NCBI RefSeq assembly: GCF_048564905.1
Contig: NC_132988.1
Coordinates: forward strand, 69,806,001 to 69,870,000
From: Vicugna pacos
Taxonomy: Eukaryota > Chordata > Mammalia > Artiodactyla > Camelidae
Direction: 5' to 3'
DNA: 64,000 nt
The notes under the pieces were generated by a model. That model worked only from the letters and a program-made list of their open reading frames with translations, had not been told where the DNA came from and did not search any database. Positions 48,450 to 61,348 of the stretch are shown here, piece by piece; the first letter of the stretch is position 1; every line of letters begins with the position of its first letter. Made by a program: the position numbers and the translations under genes.

Positions 48450-49550
48450 TTCAGATATGGAAAGGATCGCATGAAGGACAAGATCCCTGGTTAATTTAAT
48501 CTGAAGCCTTACAAACCATAGCTTTCCACAAATATGTGCAGAGCAGACTCCTGGGAGGGCAGTATTTAGACTAGTCATGTAAAGGCTGACTCACCATCAA
48601 CTCAGAATATAGTCATTGGATAGAACTAGCTAACCTAAGATTTTTTTGTACCCCTTCTCTAGTTTGGCTGAATCAAGCATGTAGGAAATTTGCCCCAAAT
48701 TTCCTCTCTCATCCTCCTTTACAAATCTGCCAATTCAAATTAAAAATCTAAAAGTGATATTATTAAGTATCAAGAAAGGAAACAACAAAATGATTTTTCA
48801 TAAGCCAAATAACCTTTTCAGAAATCCAACAATACAGTAAAGAAAACAAAGAGAATTTGGAGGGGTCTAAAGCAAGTCTAAACATCAGCGCCATTTGCCA
48901 TTTTCCATTTCCCTGATATTCTTCAATCAGAGCTCCAATCCTATCAAAGGCAAATGTTCTTATGGTCAGTCTACTAAGCAGAACGGATTGCTGATCTTAC
49001 AAGGTCCCTGGCTTCAGCCAGAGCTTGCTAAATAAATACCAATGTCTGAGAATTCCTTATGCCTTTCTTTACTGTTATCCCAACTGCCAATGAGAACAAG
49101 AAAAAGCAGCAATATCATGGAGACCATGGAGGGAGCCTGTTACTTACAATCACCCTCCGCCATTCTGCCAAGTTCTACTTTTCCAATTTCCATTCTGACA
49201 TCTTTTCACGCAGTTAATATTGATGATTATTTAGACGAATAATAAGATCCCAACCCAAATTTATTTGACTTCAAGAACAGAACTTCAGTCAAGTGCAGAT
49301 AAAGTTATCAGGTATTCAATCACTGCAAAATTTGAGTCAAAACATTCTCCCTGACAGCACATTTGTAAATAAATTTAACAAAATGTAGATGTTAAATCTA
49401 CTTAGGTTTTCCTTGTGTTCAAAAACAACTCAGATTTTGAGACATGAGGCAAAAAGGATCTAAATTTTTTTGAGAAATGTCTTTGCTCCATACTCCTCTT
49501 CATCTCAATCACTTACAACTTCATTTACACATTTGACAGTAGATTTTAAA
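48450..49550. other. unique intronic sequence, nothing recognised
   Basis: No gene or classified repeat was seen. Confidence 0.45.
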
Positions 49551-49552
49551 CA

Positions 49553-50974
49553 TAAAGAAGGAGGCAAGAACATAGAATGGAGAAAAGAAACAGTCTCTTC
49601 AGCAAGTGGTGTTGGGAAAACTGGACAGTAGCATGTAAGTCCGTAAAGTTAGAACACTCCCTCACACCATACACAAAAATAAACTCAAAATGGCTTAAAG
49701 ACTTACACATAAGACTCTATAAACCCCTTAGAAGAAAATATAGGCAAAACATTCTCTGACATAAATCTTAACAATGTTCTCCTAGGGTGGTCTACACAGG
49801 CAATAGAAATAAAAGCAAAAATAAACAAATGGGACCTAATTAAATTTACAAGCTTTTGCACAGCAAAGGAAACCATAAGCAAAACAAAATGACAACCTAT
49901 GGAATGGGAGAAAACATTTGCAAATGATGCGACTGGTGAAAGTTTAATTTCCAGAATATATGAACAACTTACACAATTTAATAAGTAAAAAACAAATAGC
50001 CCGATCCAAAAATGGGCAGAAGACCTAAACAAGCAATTCTCCAATGAAGACATACAAATGGCCAATAGGCACATGAAAAAATGCTCAATATTGCTAATTA
50101 TCAGAGAAATGCAAATCAAAACTACGAGATATCACTTCACATCAATCAGAATGGCCATCATTAAAAAGTCCATGAATGATAAATGCTGGAGAGGGTGTGG
50201 AGAAAAGCGAACCCTCCTATACTGTTGTTGGGCATGTAGTTTGGTGCAGCCACTATGGAAAACAGCACAGAGATTCCTCAAAAGACTGAAAATAGACTTA
50301 CCATATGATCCAGCAATCCCACTCCTGGGCATATATCTGGAGGGAATTCTAATTCAAAAAGATACATGCATCCCAATGTTCATAGCAGCACTATTTACAA
50401 TAGCCAAGACATGGAAGTAGCCTAAATGTCCATCCATAGGTGACTGGATAAAGAAGTCATGGTATATTTATACAATGGAATACTCCTCACCCATTAAAAA
50501 TAATAAATCAATGCCATTTGCAGCAACATGGATGCATCTGGAGATTGTCATTCTAAGTGGAGTGACAGAAAGAGAAAGAAAAATACCATATGATATCACA
50601 CATATGTGGAATCTTAAAAAAAAAAAAGAAAGAAAAAAAAGAGGACACCAGTGAACCCATCTACAAAACAGAAGCAGACTTGCAGACACAGTAAACAATC
50701 TTAAGGTTACTGGGGGAAAGGGACTGGGGAGGGATAAATTTGGGAGTTCAAGATTTGCAGATGCTAGCTACTATATATAAAAACAGATAAAAAACAAATT
50801 TTTTCTGTACAGCACAGGAAACTATATTCACTATCTTGTAATAACCTTTAATGAAAAAGAATATGAAAATATATGTTTGTATATGCATGACTGGGATATT
50901 GTGCTGTACACTAGAAATTGACACATTATAATTGACTATACTTCAATTTAAAAAAAATAAAATAATAAAATAAA
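49553..50974 (+). mobile_element. 5'-truncated LINE-1 (camelid type), 1.4 kb
   Basis: It begins inside ORF2 (frame 49577-49759: [20 protein letters not shown]) and runs to the 3' UTR and A-rich tail. Frame 50058-50420 encodes the ORF2 C-terminus ([40 protein letters not shown]). The pieces lie in different frames, so ORF2 is broken. The start is close to that of the copy at 42096. No clear target-site duplication was found. Antisense to ADAMTS3. Confidence 0.9.
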
Positions 50975-50979
50975 AGGTT

Positions 50980-52290
50980 ATACAAAGTTAAAAAAAAATG
51001 GAGCACAAATGACTCTAAAAGGCAAAAATTCTGACCCTAACACAGAAAGTGTCAGCCCTAGTTTGTCTCTTCCTTTGTTCCAGAGAGGAAAACGGGAAGT
51101 CACTCCGTGCAGTTCATGTCTAAAAACGTAATCACGTGTCCCTGCTGGCCTGCAGGTTTCACCAGTGTACTTGTCAGGCCCACCACAGTGCTACTTCCAC
51201 TGAATTTTCACCAAAGACCTAGACTTATTTTTTTTCACCCAAAATAATTAATTTTTGAGTATAAATCCAACGGAGGTCTCTCTGTTTTCATCTCACCTGA
51301 TCTTTTGCCTGTCCTGTGTGTACCTCACCTTATTACTCTCTGCTTCCAGAGGAAGCTAAAGAAGTTTAAGGTTCAGACCCCCTTTTTTTTTGCAAACATC
51401 CCATCTAAAGTTCAGAGAGGGGCCTTAACAATGTTCCATGAAGCATTTCCATGACACACTGCAAAAAATAAGATATGTTATCCTCAACTTGTTAAGACTG
51501 CTGTCTCTTTCACTTTGACTTCCCCTCTATCACATTTGCCCTTATGCTGGGAGGCTCTGGCGAGCATTTTTGGGATCTGTATAGATAGAAACTGAGTCGG
51601 GAGTATATTCAATGTGGGTTCAGTGGGGTCTATTTCTTTGGTTCACATAATTTTCTTGTATATTTCAGTTACTGCTACTTGTCCCCAGGGTAGAAACGCC
51701 TTCCTGGGTTACAAAAACATCAGTAATACACTAGTTGATGAGTATCATCAAGTCAAAGATTATTTATGATCAGTCAGTGTGTGTGCAAACTTGAAATGCC
51801 CTGAAATCTTAAAGCTCATATATGAAAGAAATGTGAGAGATGCTTTCCACATTTTGGCAATAATTCTAAAAATTTTACATGACATTATCAGTAGTAGGCT
51901 GTGATACTTAAAATAACTTTTCTAAATATATCAATGATAAAACTATAATTTCAAACAGCCATTATAAATACTGAGCTAATTACCTGTCTACTCTCTCTGT
52001 AGAATATATTACAAAATTGTAATATGAAGAAGCAATACCAGAATAAGTACACCCCACAAAAAAGTAGAAGAAAAAGTGTTATGTAAGTGCAGCAGGTGTT
52101 TCAATCAATAAAATTATGTTTTCCTGAATTCTGTGATATGTGTGGCATTTTTTAGCTCTTTACTTTGTGATTTTCCATGGTTTCTTTCTCATTCTAAATA
52201 ATCACATTAGTACCTAATTGGTATTAATAATTCTACATTATTTACCTTTAAAAAGACCCTAACATTGATTAAGTTCAGATCCCACCAAAC
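50980..52290. other. unique intronic sequence, nothing recognised
   Basis: No gene or classified repeat was seen. Confidence 0.45.
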
Positions 52291-52329
52291 CTAAAGCCAC
52301 ATCTGACTCATTGTTGAAAACGCTATCTT

Positions 52330-53450
52330 CCCTTGGCCTCTGGGGAATCATACTCTCTTCCTTTTCCTCCCATTATACTGACTACTCCTCTGTCTCATTT
52401 ACTAGATCTTTCTCTAACCCATAAAAAGTCCATACTTCTTGTAAGGGGGCATGAAGACTCTGTTCCGGATCCCCTTCTTTTTTCTGACAATTTACCTCCC
52501 TTAGGTGATCCCATCCAATTCCATGGCTCTAAAGTGCATCTCCAACTGCTGATGTCACCTAAATCTCCAGCCCTGACCTCATGGTGAGGCTCCCGTCTTG
52601 GTTATACAGCTGCCTACTCGACACATCACAGGAACATCTAACAGACCTCTCGTACTCTCCACGGCCAAAACAGAATTCTTGAACTTGCTACCTAAACCCA
52701 CTGCCCCGCTAGAGGTCCCGATTTTAGGAAATACCCCATCAGTACCTTTCCTCACAGCCAGAATCTGAGACTTAACCACTGTTTCCTCTCTCACTCCACA
52801 AGTCACATTTATCAGCAAATCTTGTCAATCTACCCTCAAAACTTATCCCACATTCATCTCTCCTTTTCATCCCCCTTACTGCTGCTATGGTCCAAGCCAC
52901 CATCATCTTTCACCTTGAAAACAAGTCTCTTCCTTAGACTTGCCCCTCCCCCATTCCATTCTCTACACAGCAAGGTTACCTTTTTTTAAAAAAAGTAGAT
53001 CGTACTACATCATCCTTCTGCTTAAAACCCTCCATGGCACCAACAATTAAATGTTTCACTCTGGTTTACAATACAAGGTGTGACTTCTTCCCGTCTCGCT
53101 GACTTTGTCCGCTAACCCAAAGCTCCCCTTCTTAGCAGTTCTCTCTGCCTGATATGTTTTGCCTCTTGATCCTCCTGATTTTCCTTAAATCTCACGCTTT
53201 CTTTTCTTTCCACTGTCAACCTAAACATCACCTCTCCCTGAGTACCTCAAACACCTCAGTCACTTCTTGTCACCTCACCGTGTTTTATTTCTCAGCGTCA
53301 CACTTAGACCTTTGTTAATCTGATTTCATGTATGTTTATTGGTTTACTATCCATCTCTCCCTAGAAACCTTGCCTGGCATTCTCATCATGGTAGCCCCAC
53401 CACCTAGAACAGTGCTTCACCTGCCCTCTTAAGCCCTCAATACACTGCTC
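52330..53450 (+). repeat. long L2 LINE relic
   Basis: About 1.1 kb in sense order: 'ttaggtgatcccatccaatt', 'ccatggctctaaagtgcatc', 'acagctgcctactcgacaca', 'tttatcagcaaatcttgtca', 'tggtccaagccaccatcatc', 'gcttaaaaccctccatggca', 'agtacctcaaacacctcagt' and 'cacctagaacagtgcttcac'. The longest and clearest L2 in the window. All frames are short. Confidence 0.75.
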
Positions 53451-53459
53451 TGAAAAATG

Positions 53460-54195
53460 ACACTAATAATCTTGGTGTCCATGATTCCAAATCTGTCTCA
53501 AGGGTTATATTATATTGTTTGTTTTGGAAAAGGGGTAGACAAAGCCGATACTACATTTTTCTTTATATGACCACTGCTTGGAACCATATTTTTATACTTC
53601 ACAGAGGCACTGAATGATGTAACCAGCTTTTGTGATCACAAATATGCTGCAGGGGCCACGTGACTGGGCTTCGGCACTAAGGAAAAGCATGTAAGGCACT
53701 CCTGCCCTAGAAAAAGACATCTCATTTAGTTTTTCAGGCAAGACTTGTTTATGCGTCTGTGTAAGAGGCATCAAAACTACAAAAATCTACATTTAATCCA
53801 TCCTGTGACTATTTCCAAATAACTGTTCTATGCAGAAGTCTTCTACAACACAGTGCTTCACCCTGCCTGTGTAGAGGTAGCAACTGGTTTGTCCTAGAGA
53901 ATTTTTTCCTAGACTTTCAGTGGTGCCAATGCCACAAATACACATAAGGCCTGCCATGATTATGACATCTGAGAATGTCTACGGTGAACCTCATCTGTGA
54001 CAAAGGTTCTACTCCTGCAAAGATGCAGTCTCCATGAAGTTCTTCTCAATCAGCAATACTGGTCCATTCCAGCTGGTGGCTGGTGCAATCATGACAATCT
54101 CTATCACCTGCCTTGCTAGAAGGACCTTCATAAAAGCACCAGCAGGAGGGATCAGATAGACAAAAACAGTGTATGAATGTTTCCATCCCTCACTA
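53460..54195. other. unique intronic sequence, nothing recognised
   Basis: No gene or classified repeat was seen. Confidence 0.45.
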
Positions 54196-54200
54196 CTCTC

Positions 54201-54386
54201 AGAAAAAGAATAGGAGGAATAGGAGAAGGAATGTGTTGGGGGCAGAGGGGAGAGAGAAATAAAGAGGAAGAGAGGAAAAGGGAAGAGAGGGAGGAAGTGA
54301 ACAGAGAAAGAGGGAGAAAGAGAAAGAAAGCAAGGAAGGAAGGAAGGGAGGGAGGAAGGTAGAAAGTAAAGCAGAAAGAAAGAAAC
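54201..54386. repeat. GA-rich purine tract
   Basis: Almost only A and G on the plus strand over about 185 bp, with GGAA and GAAA blocks. Reverse frames here (up to 138 codons) are leucine-, serine- and proline-rich shadows of the tract. Confidence 0.95.
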
Positions 54387-54389
54387 TGA

Positions 54390-56290
54390 TAAGATGTTCC
54401 AAAAGAAAATAGCACTAACACACAATTTCCATTATTTGCACTAAAGAGACAGACTGCAGACAAGTGGAAGGACAGCATACCTTTTCATGAAATCATCTGC
54501 AGACCTTTAGGAGTGTCAAAGCTGAATTCTGGCAGAAGAAGTTGGCCAGGTATCTAAAACTGGAAAGGATCAAGTCTGACCCAATCCTGGCTGGATCTAT
54601 GGATTCTTGAAGGTCAAATAACATTTAGCACAAAGTGACTGCCTCCTGGCTAAAATGAATCTGAGCTGCTCAGAACAGATGTCAGTCAAAAAAAAAAAAA
54701 GCAAAACAAAAAACAAAACAGTCGATAATGGGAAAAGAATGACACTGATTTCTCAATAATGTCTGAGGTCATTTCTTACTTGTAGGTTCCAAAATGGTAG
54801 CAAACCATGAATATACTAGATTGGCAATCAAAAGAAAATATATGAAACCAAATATTTAAAAGAGGTGTGGAAAAGCTAGCTCTGTTCTAATGCCAGTATA
54901 TTTAGAAATAAGGCCAATGCTATTTTATGATGTAAATTGAACATTTTTCAGATCCAGAAGTTTGTAACTACAGATGCAGAAATAGCATGATACTGATGAT
55001 ACCGGGGGAAAAAAGTTTGTTACACTAACTGGCTCCAAATACTTTTCAAAATTTCAAAATAATGAAACCAAAAGCAAAACTCAATATATATTTCTGAACA
55101 TATTTTTCAGAAGTAAATGATGTATGTTGAAGGAAATATATAATCCACCAATTATGCTCATATGTAAATGGATCATTATTGGAGGTTTTAAACAGTAAAA
55201 AATATTTTTAGAGTTGTTTTTCCTTTTATTCATGGAATCACATTTATAAAAACAGAAACTGCAAAAATAAAAGCTGTTGTGCTTGGAAATCTTAAAAAGT
55301 ATTGGCTAGCTATATAACTTTATCATCTGCAAAGTGTCAACTATAACAAGAGTCATTTTATAATATATGTATGTATAATACATTTGCTGTATTAATATAA
55401 TCAATAGAACATAATGTAACATAACATACCATAATTAAATAAATATAGTCATAGTATGTTTACCAGTCAATGAACTTTTTTTCCTCATACACAAAACTGT
55501 CCTAATTACCTTGAGGAAGCACAAGTTAGGACCTGGATATTTCACATTTCAAATTGCTTCCCAGTGAAACTGTTTCTCAAGCTGCCGTATCAGGCTAGGG
55601 AACAGCACATTAGCACATGAGTCCACCAGCCAGTAAGACCCTCCTTTTGAAACTGCCTGAGCAACCAGGCTCCTATTTTCAACCAAGTTTCTTATTAAAT
55701 CAAATTCAGCACTGGTCTGCATCCCTACAGGTCCCATAATACAAATGCAGACGAGCCAATTTTACGCACGGGTGGAAGGGGTCTCTGCAGTGTTGATGGT
55801 CTTAGCCATTCACTCCTACCGAGCGACTCAGGTTCCCTTGCCTTTGGTACCTCCCATCACCACCTCCTTCACAGCCTCTCCCTCAGCCTGAAACCACAAT
55901 CTTGGTTGCAACTGTCTGCCATGTTGAATTGTCAAATGTTGTTCTACTACATCTTAAGCTGATAATCTCCTAAGGGGTATAACAGAGTCTGGCCTCAAAG
56001 AAAAATAAACATGAGGAATGGTCTTTAAAGAAGGTCGAGGAGTGGCTGGGGAAGTGAGAAATCCCCCTGCAGCCATTGCTCTGTACTTTGACTCTACTTA
56101 GAAGTTTGTTATTATATTTGTGTATCAAAAGATCTGAAGAGTCCTACTGTAAAACAAGCCAGAGTGCTTAACCAAATGCTCCCTAAATGTATTTGACCAC
56201 AAACCTTTGCTTTATTTTATTACATTTCATTTTTCTCACCACCCACTAACATTCTAAAAAACAAACAAACAAATGAACAAAAACCCCCCA
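54390..56290. other. unique intronic sequence, nothing recognised
   Basis: No gene or classified repeat was seen. There is an A-rich run at 54687-54720. Confidence 0.45.
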
Positions 56291-56301
56291 AAAAACCACC
56301 A

Positions 56302-56725
56302 CACAGAGAAAAGAAAGATACCACCATATGATCTCAATTGTATGTGGAATCTGATTGGTGGTTGCCAGAGGCAGAAGATGAAGGGTGGGCGAATGGGTGA
56401 AGGGGCTCAGAAAGTACAAACTTCCATGTGAAAATAAAAATAAAAACTTTTCCATTTAAAAAAAAACTTTTCCATATAAAAATAAAATAAAAACTTTCAT
56501 TTATAAAGTAAGTCATAGGGAAGTGACATACAGCATGGTAACTATAATTACTAATGCTGTATTGCACATTTGGAAGTTGCTGAGAGAGTAGATCTTATCA
56601 TAAGAAAAACAAAATCTATTAACCAAGTACAGTACAGATCATTTCACAAGATATACAAATATGAAACCATTATGTTGTACACCTGGAACGAATATCATGT
56701 TATATGTTAATTACACCTCAAAAAT
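56302..56725 (+). mobile_element. old LINE-1 3' end (L1MA-type)
   Basis: It reads 'gattggtggttgccagaggc', 'agtgacatacagcatggtaa', 'gagagtagatcttatcataa', 'atatacaaatatgaaaccat' and 'tatgttgtacacctggaacg', ending 'ttaattacacctca'. A local duplication of 'aaaacttttccat' lies at 56444-56475. Antisense to ADAMTS3. Confidence 0.82.
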
Positions 56726-56959
56726 GTGGAAATGATGACTTATCACCCCTCTGAGGGGAATCTGGATTTATTAGGAGGTTCCTGATGAATCTTTGATAAT
56801 ACCATTTAAAACCTCATGCCTGTTGGTAGTAGAAATAGTTGCAGAGAACCAGTCCTAATACATCTAGAGTTATTCCTCCTTGTAACTACAGAGCCTGCCT
56901 GCTGTTAAAAATAACAGCTAAGAGAGTTTAGTGTGTAGTGCTCGGGGTTCCAATCATCC

Positions 56960-57085
56960 GTGTTGCATAGATTAGGAAACTGAGGCACAAAAAGGCTAAA
57001 TCACTTAAAGGTAAACACTGCTCATACGTGGTAGAGGTGGGATTCAAATCCAAGCATCTGGCTCCAGAATCCCTACATATTAATA
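56960..57085 (-). repeat. MIR SINE fragment
   Basis: The segment 'agattaggaaactgaggcac' through 'gtagaggtgggattcaaatc' and 'caagcatctggctccagaat' is antisense MIR core. Confidence 0.8.
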
Positions 57086-57089
57086 CCTC

Positions 57090-57915
57090 TAATAAACATT
57101 TTAAATGAGATAAATCTGTTCGGTTAGATAATAACCCTTTGGAGAACAATGAAGTAACACAAATACAAAGTGGTGTGGTCCCAGTACACAATGGCCATCC
57201 TTAAGACTGGTACTTGTTGATTTTTCTTTCCCTTTGCTTGTGAGAAAAGTGTGTTAAAACAAGGACCAGAGTGCAAACTCAGTAGGAATGGTTGTCATGA
57301 TAGTTAACTTTAAGTAAAGCACCAGGAGTTAAAAGAGAAACTCTCTGCCTCCAAAAATACCAAACTTCTCATTCTACAGTGAGAAAAGGAAGAACTGGAT
57401 AGATTTTGACTTTAAGGCTGTATTAACTTTGCCAATTTGGTGGGAATATGTGTAGACACACACACTTCTGAAACTTTAAAACAAAGATGAGGAGCATTAA
57501 CATTTTACTTTCATTCACAAAGACTAAAAGCAATTTGAATGAAAAATATTAATGAAATAAGTAAATTCTGTATTTCAACTCATAAGGACTGGTTATTTAT
57601 TTTATGGTACTAATTTTTTGAATTAAGTATTGGATCTTTTCTGCTTACAAAATAATACATTATTGCATAGAATTCTGAAAAGTTTACTCTAATAATTCCA
57701 TCTGACATAAACATTTTTGGTTTTATAGATAACTTACTATAAAATGATTTGTTGTTGGAAGGGCTAGAACCACTAAATTAAGAAAATCCAAAGATATGGG
57801 GAATTGTGATTAGAATATATATAGTTTGAATTAGTGTAATTATATTATTAATATTATATTACTATATTCATATTAATAAAAACATAGGGTCATGTTTGGA
57901 TTCAAACCTATCCCA
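57090..57915. other. unique intronic sequence, nothing recognised
   Basis: No gene or repeat was classified. There is an AT-rich run at 57836-57885. Confidence 0.45.
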
Positions 57916-57924
57916 TTATAAGTG

Positions 57925-58105
57925 AGTTGCAAGCTTGGGAGTCTGGCAGACCTGAACAGAAACTCCAAGTTCAGTTTTCTCATCTGTAAAATTGGGATCA
58001 GTACAGCAATCACTCCAGAGAGTTGCTTCAAGGATTGATGGCACAGCAACTTGGCACAAGCCTGACACACAGTGCTTGACACTTATTAGCAATTACTATC
58101 ATTCT
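57925..58105 (+). repeat. MIR SINE
   Basis: The segment 'gagtctggcagacctgaaca', 'cagttttctcatctgtaaaa' and 'ttgggatcagtacagcaatc', then 'gacacacagtgcttgacact' matches sense MIR in order. Confidence 0.75.
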
Positions 58106-58109
58106 TATC

Positions 58110-59640
58110 AGTTAGTAGGCTTTGTCCTAGATAATACCACATTAGTTGAAAAATTACCTTAATAAAATGTAATAGATTGAAGAAGACCAGAAAAGGGATA
58201 TTAATTGCACTATGAGGATGAAACAAAGATAGAAGCAGAAAAAGTGCACGGCCTGGAAGTGTATAATTAGTGGAGAAGAAACAGGGTTTGAAATGTATGA
58301 AGCCAGAATCTGGACTGCAGAAAATTCTCCCAGTCCTCAGATACGCAAAACTGCAAAGGAACTGATTTTCGTCAGTGCCTGCTCAAAATGGAAATTCACC
58401 CTTGTCAGAAATATATTTGATAATTCAACATATGTAATTATGAGCACTCTATCTGTGCTGATTTTTTTCCTTTTTTAATGAGAAATGCATAAGATTGAAT
58501 TTATCAGAACTCCTTTGTTTGTAAGGCACAATCCAGTAGCAGTACTATAAACAATAGAGATGACACGTCATCTTTATTATCTGTAATAGGCATGTGTTGT
58601 TTGCATCTCAGTTATCATTAATAAAATACTAATTCTGACCCATCACCCTAAAGGAAAAACATGACTTAACTTTCCATATTCTCTACAAAAAAATGATATT
58701 GCAAAATCAGTGATAAAGAGGAGATTAAAGGATGGGAGCCAAAAAAAAAAAAAGTAGGAAAAAAAACACAGAAATATGCCAACAGTCACTTAATAAAAAA
58801 CATTATGCTTCTTCTGGATCTTGAGATGATAGTAATATTGGTCAGCTTTAGCAAGTTTGTAATTTTAGGGATTTTTTTTCTCATGCCAAATAAATAGTCA
58901 ATATTGTACCTAATTTTATGCAGGTTTCAGATCCCACGAAACCTGAATCCACCCCTGGCATTTGTATGCCCTCCACCAGCAATGTCCTTAGTGAGCTGTT
59001 TAGATATCCGCTATATCCTAGAGTCAAAGACAAACACATTTAAAATAATTTCTAAGTGATTTTTTAAAGTACTTAGACCTACTGAAAATGCTGATAATTC
59101 ATTTACAAAGGCATCCACTGAGCCTTACCAGCGGTCACATCCACGTGATCCCTACCTTCCATGCGAGGCCACCGTTTGGAGATATTGTACATTTTCCACA
59201 TACCATGCTGCTTAGAATGGTGGGCTCCTCTTGTATTGTGGGTTCATTATTTATTTGTGTATATTTGCATCTTCACTTGTTTCGTTTTTAAACAGAGCCC
59301 TCCCTGTGTAGTGCTCCAAGACCACAGAGAGGAATTACAAAAGGATCAAAAGACAGAAGAAAATCCAGCAGAAATATACTAAAGTGAATGGATTCAAAAT
59401 GGCATTTCTTGCGAGAGAACAGTTTTAAATTTGCAGAAATAATCATGGAAGGACATTACTCAAAATTTAAATAATATATACCTTTGAGTTGTAGGGATGT
59501 AATTTTTTATGTTTAAAATTATGTTTAAAATTATTTTAGCATTTCTAAATGCTAAATGAAATCAAGATGTGCTACATTGATAAAGAAAATCAAAAATTAA
59601 TAAATGAAGAGAGCTCTTTTTAGTAACCGAAAATGTACTC
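58110..59640. other. unique intronic sequence
   Basis: No gene or classified repeat. A perfect 12-bp tandem (ATGTTTAAAATT, 59509-59532) runs into a perfect palindrome TTTAGCATTT-CT-AAATGCTAAA at 59535-59556. Confidence 0.5.
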
Positions 59641-59671
59641 CAGTAGTGAGTGAATTTTATGGGGTTCTGCT

Positions 59672-59865
59672 TGCTCATTGTCGATAGGCATCACTTACAA
59701 GAAACTGGCAGAACACAGCAAACATTAGAGATAAATCACTTACTTTTACAAGCTGAAAATCATTAAATGCTCACACAACAGTAATAACACTGTAATTCAT
59801 TTGCAATTTAAGGGAACACAATTTTATTTTGAATAGGTTTGGAATGTTCAGTGATCTGGTAGCTA
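59672..59865 (+). repeat. unclassified dispersed repeat, copy A
   Basis: It shares ordered blocks with 62101-62340: 'aaactggcagaaca' at 59702, 'ttttacaagctgaaaatcat' against 'ttttacacactgcaaaccat', 'cattaaatg' at 59761, and 'caattttattttga' at 59819 followed by 'taggtttgga'. Spacing between the last two blocks is 58 bp here and 60 bp in copy B. I do not recognise the family. Confidence 0.6.
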
Positions 59866-59869
59866 GGCA

Positions 59870-60970
59870 GGCAGAGGAATAAGAGTCACTTCCAGATTAG
59901 CTATTACATGCTTCTGGAATTAGTTAATATAGATTGTTGGATATTTTACTTTAAATAGAAGTCGTTGTCTTATTTTAAATGGAATGTAGTAGTTCCTAGA
60001 TAAATCACTAAAACTGGGAAATTTCAAACAATGCCTCCAAGTCACCAATAAACAAATATTTAGTGAGGACTCCCTGTGTGCTGAGCAGGCTGCGAGCTTT
60101 ACCCCTAGCCTGTAGCACACTACAAGTCCATCTCACCCTGAGTTGTAAAGATGACACAGCTAACCCGTGGCAGGTCTAGGATACACAGATCCCTCAGCAG
60201 TTAACTGTAACAAAATACTGTCTTCTCTTAGAATCATGAAAGACTGATTCAAACCAACATTTATCCTTAAACTCTACAGCACACTCCATGTCTTCCTTTC
60301 ATACCCTCTGTCTGCTTTTTCATGCACGAAATAAACTTACTAGACAATTATAAGAAAGGCAGTAATTTACCTTAGGGAGGGAGGATACAAAGTGAAGAGT
60401 GAGGAACCACAGATGACAGGGGGTCCCTGGCACTGAGTGACTGCTTCCTTTTTCACTTCTGGGACTAAAGTCCGTCCTAATTGACATGAGAGCAGGACTT
60501 TAATCGAGCGAGTCAAAGGCTGGCAATATCTGGAGGTGGAGGCAGTGGCCCTCGTGATGATGAGGAGAAAAGAAACTGATTAATTCATTTTCTTACCATC
60601 AGGAGAGAAGAGGGAACCCTGGGGCTGTGTTTAAGACTATTAGAGTATACTGTATACATCACTGAAATAACAGGTTTCAAATATCCAAGCTCAGATCAGC
60701 CAATCATCCCAGAGGTCCACAGTCTCCAAGTTATAGTCAGTCTACCCCCCACCCCTGCCCCTTTTCTTCCCTGTCCCTAAAATATGGCCACTTATACAAC
60801 TAGAGACAAACTGATCATGACATTAATTAAAAACATGGACCAAATGCCCACACCCTCTTTGCCTTAAAAACAAAGAGAGCAGCAGACAACAACAACAAAA
60901 AAAAGCCTAGCATTCAGCATAAGAAACTTGATCAAAAAATAGGAACAGAAAAGATGGTCAAAATAGGTTA
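59870..60970. other. mostly unique intronic sequence
   Basis: A short antisense L2 3' end is likely at 60045-60110 (aaatatttagtgaggactcc, ctgtgtgctgagcagg). Nothing else was recognised. Confidence 0.45.
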
Positions 60971-60983
60971 TTTAAAAGGTCTG

Positions 60984-61301
60984 CTGTTCATATGACCCAG
61001 TAATCCTGCTCCTGGGCTTATATCCAGAAGGAAGCCTACTTCAAACAGACACCTGCACCCCAATGTTCATAGCAGCACTATTTACAATAGCCAAAACATG
61101 GAAACAGCCTAAATGTCCATCAACAGGTGACTGGATAAAGAAGAAGTGGTATGTTTATACAATGGAATACTATTCAGCCATAAAATGACAACATAACGCC
61201 ATTTGCAGCAACATGGATGTCCCTGGAGAATGTCATTCTAAGTGAAGTAAGCCAGAGAGAAAGAAAAATACTGTATGAGATCACTCACATGTGGAATCAA
61301 A

Positions 61302-61348
<47 letters not shown>

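Noticed and set aside
54009-54478. Reverse frames of 108 and 138 codons rich in Ser, Pro, Leu and Phe
   Set aside because: They are the complement of the GA-rich tract, not a secreted or membrane protein.
52255-58960. A shared phrase near 52275 and 58928 ('cagatcccac' then 'aaacct')
   Set aside because: Too short, and the flanks do not align. Likely chance.
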